Assembly: GCA_001795165.1 (NCBI GenBank)
Contig: MGNS01000010.1
Location: 1 to 7,652 of the forward strand
Direction of reading: 5' to 3'
Source of the DNA: Chloroflexi bacterium RBG_16_57_11
GTDB lineage: Bacteria > Chloroflexota > Anaerolineae > Anaerolineales > UBA4823
DNA: 7,652 nt
How positions within the stretch are numbered: the stretch's first letter is position 1; every line of letters starts with the position of its first letter. Positions 1-5,681 of this stretch are shown here, one piece after another. Under the pieces are notes generated by a model. That model saw nothing but the letters and a program-made list of their open reading frames with translations. It was not told the DNA's origin and did no database searches. A program made the position numbers and the translations under genes.

Positions 1-1
1 C

Positions 2-799
2 GATGAAGCTGTCACCACCCCGTTGGACTGGACAGGTGACCACGTAAGCCCGGATGACATACTTTACTTCAGGGGAGATAACGCATATTTATGGCAATTG
101 AGGGGCGTCCATATGAACGTTCTGGCTTATGCGTTGACAACCTATTATGTAAAGTCAATCGATAACCTCGGGCTCATGGAAAAACTGGAGGATGACACCT
201 ACTTCGGTAATTGTTGTTTCAATATCGACAACCGCCTGGTATCACGCGATCTACTTGATTCGATTATAGAAATCTACTTTCTTGAAAAATATCTCAAACT
301 CTCATCCTTCAAAAACCTGACCGTCTTGGATATTGGCGCCGGCTATGGAAGATTGGCGCATAGAATAGTAAATGCCTTTCCAAACATCGAACAGTGTCTT
401 TGCACGGATGCTTTCCCCGTCTCGACCTTCATATCTGAATATTACCTCCGGTTCCGTAACCTGGAAGAAAGAGCAAAGGTTATTCCCCTGGACGAAATTG
501 AGGAATTTTTGCGTAATAACACGGTAGATATTGCTTTAAATATCCATAGTTTTCCTGAGTGCAAGCTTTCGGCTATCGAGTGGTGGCTGTCCGTTCTCTC
601 GAAGTACGGGGTAAAATATTTAATGATCGTGCCGAATTCAGACCAGTTGATGACGAATGATGGCCTTGATTTCAGCCCCATCCTTGAGAATTATGGATAT
701 AAGCGGATCGCTAAAGATCCCAAATATGAGGATCCGGTTCTACGGATGTATGGATTGTATCCGGCCTATTACTTTCTATTCGAGCATCGCCAGGGTTAA
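2..799 (+). CDS. Putative sugar O-methyltransferase, SAM-dependent (5' end cut by window)
   Basis: The frame is open to the left edge, so this is probably the C-terminal 265 residues of a longer protein; a TTG at 23 and an ATG at 113 are in frame, but neither has a convincing ribosome binding site. Motif I of class I SAM-dependent methyltransferases is clear (VLDIGAGYGR, bases 323-352). It is followed by an acidic residue in the motif II position (CTDAFPVSTF) and by the segment NIHSFPEC. That order resembles the family annotated as putative sugar O-methyltransferase, where an N-x-x-SF-x-E-type segment follows the Rossmann core. The likely role is cytoplasmic methylation of a sugar, either as a nucleotide-linked precursor or on a glycan, but the substrate cannot be read from the sequence. 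The membrane glycosyltransferase-like gene starts 35 bases downstream on the same strand, which suggests a shared transcript. The methyltransferase fold is secure; the sugar specificity rests on remembered family patterns and on context. Confidence 0.8.
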   Translation, partial: DEAVTTPLDWTGDHVSPDDILYFRGDNAYLWQLRGVHMNVLAYALTTYYVKSIDNLGLMEKLEDDTYFGNCCFNIDNRLVSRDLLDSIIEIYFLEKYLKLSSFKNLTVLDIGAGYGRLAHRIVNAFPNIEQCLCTDAFPVSTFISEYYLRFRNLEERAKVIPLDEIEEFLRNNTVDIALNIHSFPECKLSAIEWWLSVLSKYGVKYLMIVPNSDQLMTNDGLDFSPILENYGYKRIAKDPKYEDPVLRMYGLYPAYYFLFEHRQG

Positions 800-834
800 G
801 AAACATAGCTACATTCACCGAACGTTCTGTACCA

Positions 835-2511
835 ATGAACCAATCCAGGGCCTTTGCCGTGCTTCGCTCCCATAACTTTCAGGCGCTCATTTCGATCAGC
901 GTAGTAGCAACTGCGCTGTATCGTATTTATTATGTGCCGAAACTCGTTACGGACGATTGGGCACAACTGATCGCGTATAACATATTTAACACGATGCGCT
1001 GGTTTACTTGGCCATCGCACCGCCCGTTACATTGGATGCCCTACAAGGCGGTATACACCTTGTTTGGCTTAAATCCTCATTGGTTCCATGCGATCAATCT
1101 GCTAATTTATATCGGTGTGTTCTTATTGATTTTTCTTTTAATGGAGCGGTTATTCCCTGATCAGTATCCCTTTGCACTGGTCGTGGCTTTATTGGCCATG
1201 GTCTATCCGGCGGATTTCACAATGAGCTGGATAAATATGATCAGCCACCGCCTGTCATGGCTGCTTGGCCTGGTGGGAATGTTACTCCTAATTGATTATG
1301 CCTTGAAAGGAGGGGTTGTACGTGTCATCTTATCTGCTTTAATAATGTTTATATCGCTGTTGATATACGAAGGTGCTCTAGGGGTATTAATAGCCTGGAT
1401 ATTTTTGTTGGCAATGATTTACCGGCACCTGGATCGAAAAAGATGGCTGGCATTGCTTACCCCAATCACGATCATAATTCCTTATATTTGGCTCCGACTT
1501 TTTTATTTACCCAAAATTCAAAAGGGGGGTCCGAATTTGATGATGTTCAACCAGCTAACAACTGCCGAGTTGTTGCGCAGGTTGGGTGGCATCGGTGTAT
1601 TGATTGAATCCTGGTCTCAACCTTTTCATATTTGGCTGCGTGGGTTGACTCTGCTCGGTCTTTCAAATGAGGTCCTGGTTATAGGCATTATTCTGGTTAT
1701 GGGTTTTTTTGCACTGAGCGCATTTTTACTCATCCGAGCCATACGGATTAATCATAGCATAGCAAGGACTGATAAAGAGTGCAGCCAGACCGCAAAACGT
1801 TATTGTTTGACCAGCATCTTTGCGGTGGGTTTTATTCTAGCGGGTTATATTCCAATAATTTTTATGTACCAACCAAATCTGGAAGAAACCGTCACACGAG
1901 CGAATATGTATGCGATACCGGCTGCGGCTGTCTTGATTGTCGCCTTGACCAGCCTGGTAATCTTGGGCATGACCCCTAATAAAAAGCATTGGCAGGTGCT
2001 TTTATGTTTGACTATATTACCCTTGATACTTATTGGCTGTGGCGTACGGCTAGATGTACAGAAATTAGGAATGGTGGCCTGGACCAAGCAAGAAGTAATC
2101 TGTCAGAAATTGTTTGAATTAGCGCCAGACTTAAAAGATGGTACGACCGTGGTGTTCATCCTAAGAGGCCGTAGTGAAATGATTTATGGCCATCTGCCTA
2201 TTTATGCCGAATGGGAAGCAACCTCAGCCTTACAAGTCTTATATCAAAACCCAACCTTAAACGGACTAATATATTCTCCAGAAATGGCTCTCTACTCCGA
2301 GGCTGCTATTAAGCGTTTCGGAGTAGTCCGGTTTCTTGATAAGAAAACGATACCGTTTGATCAAATTGTTTTCGTGCAATACAATATCCGGACGGGAAGA
2401 CTGCATATTATTGACACAATGCCAGCCTACCCCGAGTATGATCCTTGGCCAAGGATTTTTGCCACATCTGATAAAATCTGGAAGTATCGTTACCTGGTCG
2501 ATGGGGAATAA
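835..2511 (+). CDS. Polytopic membrane protein, GT-C glycosyltransferase-like
   Basis: This 558-residue protein has about eleven hydrophobic segments (roughly residues 15-33, 85-105, 112-127, 139-157, 162-178, 181-197, 204-221, 279-301, 325-345, 360-378 and 386-402) and a soluble C-terminal part of about 155 residues. Right after the first membrane segment comes an acidic pair in DDW (40-42), then RPL (63-65) and FGLNPHWFHAIN (77-88). An acidic motif in the first outer loop, followed by an RPL and FGLNP-x-x-FH-x-x-N pattern, is typical of GT-C enzymes such as the PMT/ArnT/TMTC-like groups, which use polyprenyl-phosphate sugars at the outer membrane face. The acceptor is unknown, and the family call is inferred from motifs. 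The ATG at 835 has no purine-rich site upstream. A GTG at 859 is preceded by AGGG at 847-850 with an 8-base gap and may be the true start. The gene looks AT-richer than the ligase gene in this window. Coding status is secure, function moderate. Confidence 0.8.
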   Translation: MNQSRAFAVLRSHNFQALISISVVATALYRIYYVPKLVTDDWAQLIAYNIFNTMRWFTWPSHRPLHWMPYKAVYTLFGLNPHWFHAINLLIYIGVFLLIFLLMERLFPDQYPFALVVALLAMVYPADFTMSWINMISHRLSWLLGLVGMLLLIDYALKGGVVRVILSALIMFISLLIYEGALGVLIAWIFLLAMIYRHLDRKRWLALLTPITIIIPYIWLRLFYLPKIQKGGPNLMMFNQLTTAELLRRLGGIGVLIESWSQPFHIWLRGLTLLGLSNEVLVIGIILVMGFFALSAFLLIRAIRINHSIARTDKECSQTAKRYCLTSIFAVGFILAGYIPIIFMYQPNLEETVTRANMYAIPAAAVLIVALTSLVILGMTPNKKHWQVLLCLTILPLILIGCGVRLDVQKLGMVAWTKQEVICQKLFELAPDLKDGTTVVFILRGRSEMIYGHLPIYAEWEATSALQVLYQNPTLNGLIYSPEMALYSEAAIKRFGVVRFLDKKTIPFDQIVFVQYNIRTGRLHIIDTMPAYPEYDPWPRIFATSDKIWKYRYLVDGE

Positions 2512-2647
2512 AACCTAATCATCGCGCGGCCAGGAAGAAACCTATGGATGTGAAATAACATGGATTCGGACGTCAATTCAGTACTGTAATACCAGCATAG
2601 TACGAAATCGCTATCATTTCTGTAGATTTTGGTGCAATCTCATCTTG

Positions 2648-2653
2648 TATAAT
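2648..2653 (+). promoter_or_regulatory. Candidate -10 box (TATAAT) for the beta-helix gene
   Basis: This is an exact match to the sigma-70 -10 consensus, in the gap upstream of the secreted protein gene, implying transcription from about 2660 and a leader of about 120 bases. No good -35 hexamer lies 16-18 bases upstream (the bases there are T-rich without TTGACA resemblance), and the TG just before it is not spaced as an extended -10. It is the best promoter candidate in the gap but is not proven. Confidence 0.4.
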
Positions 2654-2688
2654 CGTAACCAAATATCCTAAAATAAAGCTGGTGGAAC

Positions 2689-2723
2689 CCCTAACGATGA
2701 CAAGCGTCCCCAATGTATTAGGG
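2689..2723 (+). repeat. Inverted repeat in the leader of the beta-helix gene
   Basis: CCCTAA at 2689-2694 is mirrored by TTAGGG at 2718-2723, a perfect 6-bp stem around a 23-base loop; with one bulged C the outer side can extend to ACCC/GGGT. It would lie inside the transcript if the -10 box at 2648 is used. No T run follows, so it is not an ordinary terminator. It could be an mRNA leader structure or chance. Confidence 0.3.
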
Positions 2724-2766
2724 TCAGTTTCGAGCCAGGAGGTTGTAAACTTAATTGAGTGATTTT

Positions 2767-2771
2767 GGGAG
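2767..2771 (+). promoter_or_regulatory. Ribosome binding site supporting the GTG start at 2780
   Basis: GGGAG lies 8 bases before GTG 2780, the codon that places a lysine-rich signal peptide directly at the N-terminus. The stronger AGGAGG at 2737-2742 is 16 bases from the other possible start, GTG 2759, which is too far for normal initiation. Confidence 0.5.
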
Positions 2772-2779
2772 ATAGGTCC

Positions 2780-5389
2780 GTGAAAAAATTTAAATGGTTT
2801 GGTCTGTACATCGTCTTGATGATGCTGATAATGAGTGTTTTCCCATTGGTAGGTTCCCAGGCAGCCGCGGTTGCCGATAACATCATCTATGTACCTGGTA
2901 ACAATAACAAAGATTTACAAACGGCCATCAACGAAGTCAGTGATGACGGGATCATCGAAATCGCGGCGGGCACATATCCAACGCCCAACGGTGGGTTTTC
3001 GATCACTACACTAAATAAGAGTTTTACCATCCGGGCTGCTCCTGGTGCCACCGTTACAATGGACGGTGGTGGAGCCCGGCGTATTTTCGTTATCCGTGAT
3101 TCACCCACCAGTATGGCAGGCGGCATCCGATTCGAGAGAATCATCTTCTCGGGCGGATTTTCAAACCCAGGGCTGGTCAATGCAATTCTAATCAACCACA
3201 GTATTGTTACGTTTGACAGCTGTATCTTCCAGAACAACGTAAATGGAGCAGTTTTGGTCCGGAACGGTGCATCGGTCTTCTTCGAGAACAGCATCTGGCG
3301 CAACAATCTGACCTGGAATGATGACGGAGCCGGGTTCGAGATTTGGGATTCAACGGCCTATATCCACGGCTCTCAATTCATCAACAATCAAAACAATGCG
3401 ACATCAACCAACTCGATACCGCGTGGTGGAGCGATTTATGCTGTCGATGCTACCGTCCGTATTACAAACACCCGTTTCGACGGGAACAAGAATGCCGGGC
3501 ATGGCGCGGGCATCTATGTGATTGGCCAATGGACAGCCTCTGGTAGCAATGTGATCATCACAGACTCGACCTTTATCAATAACCGGATCGTTCGGAGCGT
3601 TGGCTCTAATGTGGCAATCGAGGGTGGGGCAATTAATGTCGAAGACAAAACGGTCTTGCGTATCGATCATTCCCGCTTTATTACCAATTCAGCCGAGTTA
3701 GGCGGTGGGGTCAACATTTTCAGGTCTAAAGTCGAGATTAACAATAGTGTGTTCCTGGGTAATCAGTCGCCGTATAACCGCTCGGCTCGCCGTGGCGGGG
3801 GTGGCGGGGCGATCAATTTCAACTTCGCCGACCGGCCGGATTATGCCTCCCTCACTGTACAGGATTCCTACATTCAGGGCCGTTATGATACGACCACCGT
3901 TGTCGGTCATTTTGGCGGGGGCATCCACGTGGTTTCGAGTGGCTACAATTCATCGATCCACCCTCCTGTGACGGTTAGAAGAGTGGTCTTTAAGGATCTG
4001 GAATTGGAGGCGGCGCCTGAAAGCGGTAGTCAGTCCTTTGGAGCTGGCATTGCCGTCCAGGGGGCAAGTTTGTTGATTGAAGATTCGATGATCATCAACT
4101 GTTACGCCAGAGGCGGGACGAGTGGCAGTAGCGGGGGAGGCATCATCATTTTTGATAATTCTCCCAGTACGATCCGGCGAACGACCTTTGCCAAGAACGC
4201 CGCGGATAATGAAGGAGGCGCTCTATTCGTTATTGGCACATCCATCGATGTCGTGGATTCGATTTTTATCGGTAACGAAGTCTCACCGGGCGTGTCAGAG
4301 AACGAGTTGAACTCTGCTGGTGCGGCAATCGTGACACACGCTCCAGTAAGCGGGTCTGTCGTTAATTCGACCTTTGTGTCCAATATTGGGATGGCAATAT
4401 TCGATTGGGATAACACCAGCCGGCCGATCAACGAAATGCAATACAACAACAACCGCTTTTACGAGACGACGTATGGCGGTCGAGTCTACCATGATAGCCT
4501 GACAGCCACTCAAACGCCAAGTGGGTTAAATTCACTGGTTGTCAATCGCTCGGGCGGCACCCCTTCAACGGATAAATCGGTGGTCGCGAACCAGGCTTTA
4601 TCCAGCGCGCCGTCAATTTCGAGGTTACTGGGCGTGCCGAATGCGATCCTGCCCTCTTCGGCAGCTGGCGATCCACAGTCGAACACAACCGCTTACCTGG
4701 CTTATGTTTGGAGCGGAGGGACTGCCCGGCTTAACAATTCATCTCTCTCATCAAACGCCTCTGTTCAGCCTACCACCAACAGCGGCACGCACACTTTGAC
4801 CGTAGATGGGACGAGCGCTACAGTCCAGCTTGCTGCCGGGCCTGTGCCTGCGGTCCAGACCAGCCTGTCATCGGCAGGTGGGACGACCAGCCTCATCTGG
4901 GATGTCAGCGCGGGCGCTTTTCTGTCCATCGCCGCCGACCAGGGGTTAACGGTCTCGACGAAAAACGGTACGGTAACCTTGCCGTCCACTCAGCGGATCT
5001 ATCGTCTGTTTGCGGTGACCCAACAGGGCGGTGTGGTGAAAATTGTCGACCCGCGTATGCCTGAGCTAAGCGCCCCAGGTCACCTCTCTGTACTTGTAGG
5101 ACTAAACCAACCCGTCAAGAGTGGCAGGATCCCGTTTTACAACCTGGGTGGTGCTTCCCTGGACTGGAGCGCTCAGACCACAACCCCTGGCCTGATACAG
5201 CTCCAACAAACCAGCGGCACGATCACGACCAGTGGAATGATCCCCTTTCTGGTGAATGTCTCACAACCTGGCACCTTCCAGGCCATTGTTAACATTGATG
5301 CAGGCGCCGCTGGCTCGCAACGGGTCATTATCGACCTGCTCGTCGTCAATGTCGTTCGTGAGACCTTCCTGCCTTTAACCTTAAGATAA
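2780..5389 (+). CDS. Secreted parallel beta-helix protein with Pmp-like repeats and BACON-like C-terminal domain
   Basis: The 869-residue product begins with a signal peptide: MKKFKW, a hydrophobic core at about 7-24, and likely cleavage near SQAAA at 26-30. Residues 35-68 have the usual opening of right-handed beta-helices (LQTAI, then GIIEIAAGTY). From about 75 to 585 short imperfect coils carry GG-A/G-I-type motifs (for example at 216, 282, 308, 341, 379, 452 and 479) alternating with F-x-x-N motifs (FQNN, FINN, FDGN, FITN, FLGN, FAKN, FIGN, FVSN). This is the pattern of chlamydial polymorphic membrane protein repeats and related beta-helix proteins. Residues about 702-756 look like an Ig-type fold, and 768-858 resemble a BACON-like domain (LDWSAQ, then SGTI, then the GTFQAIV strand). 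The chain ends in FLPLTLR, with no membrane anchor or LPXTG. No polysaccharide lyase catalytic site is recognisable, so adhesion or a structural surface role is as likely as an enzyme. An upstream GTG at 2759 is also in frame. Confidence 0.85.
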   Translation: MKKFKWFGLYIVLMMLIMSVFPLVGSQAAAVADNIIYVPGNNNKDLQTAINEVSDDGIIEIAAGTYPTPNGGFSITTLNKSFTIRAAPGATVTMDGGGARRIFVIRDSPTSMAGGIRFERIIFSGGFSNPGLVNAILINHSIVTFDSCIFQNNVNGAVLVRNGASVFFENSIWRNNLTWNDDGAGFEIWDSTAYIHGSQFINNQNNATSTNSIPRGGAIYAVDATVRITNTRFDGNKNAGHGAGIYVIGQWTASGSNVIITDSTFINNRIVRSVGSNVAIEGGAINVEDKTVLRIDHSRFITNSAELGGGVNIFRSKVEINNSVFLGNQSPYNRSARRGGGGGAINFNFADRPDYASLTVQDSYIQGRYDTTTVVGHFGGGIHVVSSGYNSSIHPPVTVRRVVFKDLELEAAPESGSQSFGAGIAVQGASLLIEDSMIINCYARGGTSGSSGGGIIIFDNSPSTIRRTTFAKNAADNEGGALFVIGTSIDVVDSIFIGNEVSPGVSENELNSAGAAIVTHAPVSGSVVNSTFVSNIGMAIFDWDNTSRPINEMQYNNNRFYETTYGGRVYHDSLTATQTPSGLNSLVVNRSGGTPSTDKSVVANQALSSAPSISRLLGVPNAILPSSAAGDPQSNTTAYLAYVWSGGTARLNNSSLSSNASVQPTTNSGTHTLTVDGTSATVQLAAGPVPAVQTSLSSAGGTTSLIWDVSAGAFLSIAADQGLTVSTKNGTVTLPSTQRIYRLFAVTQQGGVVKIVDPRMPELSAPGHLSVLVGLNQPVKSGRIPFYNLGGASLDWSAQTTTPGLIQLQQTSGTITTSGMIPFLVNVSQPGTFQAIVNIDAGAAGSQRVIIDLLVVNVVRETFLPLTLR
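5369..5386 (+). other. Codons for the C-terminal FLPLTL motif of the beta-helix protein
   Basis: The last residues before the stop are FLPLTLR, directly after the final strand of the BACON-like domain. I recall many exported Chloroflexota proteins ending in very similar tails (YLPLV or FLPLV followed by one or two residues and R). The motif is seen directly; its meaning as a sorting or lineage signature is inference from memory. Confidence 0.45.
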
Positions 5390-5399
5390 AGTGCCTTGT

Positions 5400-5645
5400 T
5401 TAGCCCTGTCTCTGGCGGATTAACGCGCTCAGTTGCGGTACTGTATCGAAAGTGTCCGCATTCAATTCGGAGTCGTCGATCCGCACTCCGAATTTTTCTT
5501 CGATAAAGATAGCCAGATCGACCAGGTGAAACGAATCGATCAATCCGCTCGAAATCAGCGGCGTGTCTTTGTCGAGCTGGTGCTTAGGGCGCTTCACGAT
5601 TTGGGTCAGGATATACTCGCTCAATTCGGTCTCGATATCGGACAT
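5400..5645 (-). CDS. Acyl carrier protein
   Basis: This 81-residue protein has the normal length and helical pattern of a free-standing carrier protein. The phosphopantetheine attachment site is GLIDSFHLVDL, with Ser38 as the modified residue, followed by the helix IFIEEKFGV and the acidic stretch typical of the family. After conversion to the holo form it would carry an acyl group as a thioester in the cytoplasm. The ligase gene lies 36 bases upstream on the same strand and is the likely loading enzyme. This is the arrangement of FAAL/ACP pairs and, in logic, of DltA/DltC. The start is supported by GGAGAGGG at 5651-5658, 5 bases before the ATG. The sequence does not show whether it serves fatty acids, hydroxy acids or amino acids. 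It is less likely to be the housekeeping AcpP, because that usually lies with fab genes and carries a DSLD-type site. Confidence 0.92.
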   Translation of the reverse strand: MSDIETELSEYILTQIVKRPKHQLDKDTPLISSGLIDSFHLVDLAIFIEEKFGVRIDDSELNADTFDTVPQLSALIRQRQG

Positions 5646-5650
5646 TTCAG

Positions 5651-5658
5651 CCCTCTCC
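5651..5658 (-). promoter_or_regulatory. Ribosome binding site of the acyl carrier protein
   Basis: On the minus strand GGAGAGGG stands 5 bases before the ATG at 5645. It is the strongest ribosome binding site in the window after the AGGAGG at 2737 and fits a highly translated small carrier protein. Confidence 0.6.
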
Positions 5659-5681
5659 GCGCTTTATCATGAGTAAACCCC

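Larger units (their letters stand above)
2512..2779. other. Intergenic region before the beta-helix gene
   Basis: No credible gene lies in these 268 bases. They hold a consensus -10 hexamer (2648-2653), two inverted repeats (2581-2603 and 2689-2723), a perfect AGGAGG (2737-2742) and the nearer GGGAG of the downstream gene (2767-2771). I see no GC-rich stem followed by a T run after the stop at 2511, so how the upstream transcript ends is not evident. Confidence 0.6.

Noticed and set aside
2535..2549. Tiny ORF MDVK after an AGGA-like site
   Set aside because: Four codons with no conservation evidence; expected by chance in an intergenic gap.
2681..2694. GGTGGAACC resembling the T-box antiterminator core (GGGTGGNACC)
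   Set aside because: There is no specifier stem, no terminator/antiterminator pair, and the downstream gene encodes a secreted beta-helix protein rather than an amino-acid-related function.
2887..3306. 139-codon open frame on the minus strand
   Set aside because: It is a shadow of the beta-helix gene, has no family-like motifs, and the plus strand clearly encodes coil repeats there.
3793..3812. G-rich tract as a possible G-quadruplex or recombination hotspot
   Set aside because: It simply encodes a glycine run in a GG-type coil of the beta-helix and has no other supporting structure.
5433..5672. 79-codon plus-strand frame over the carrier protein
   Set aside because: The minus strand encodes a textbook carrier protein with the phosphopantetheine serine; the plus frame is its shadow.
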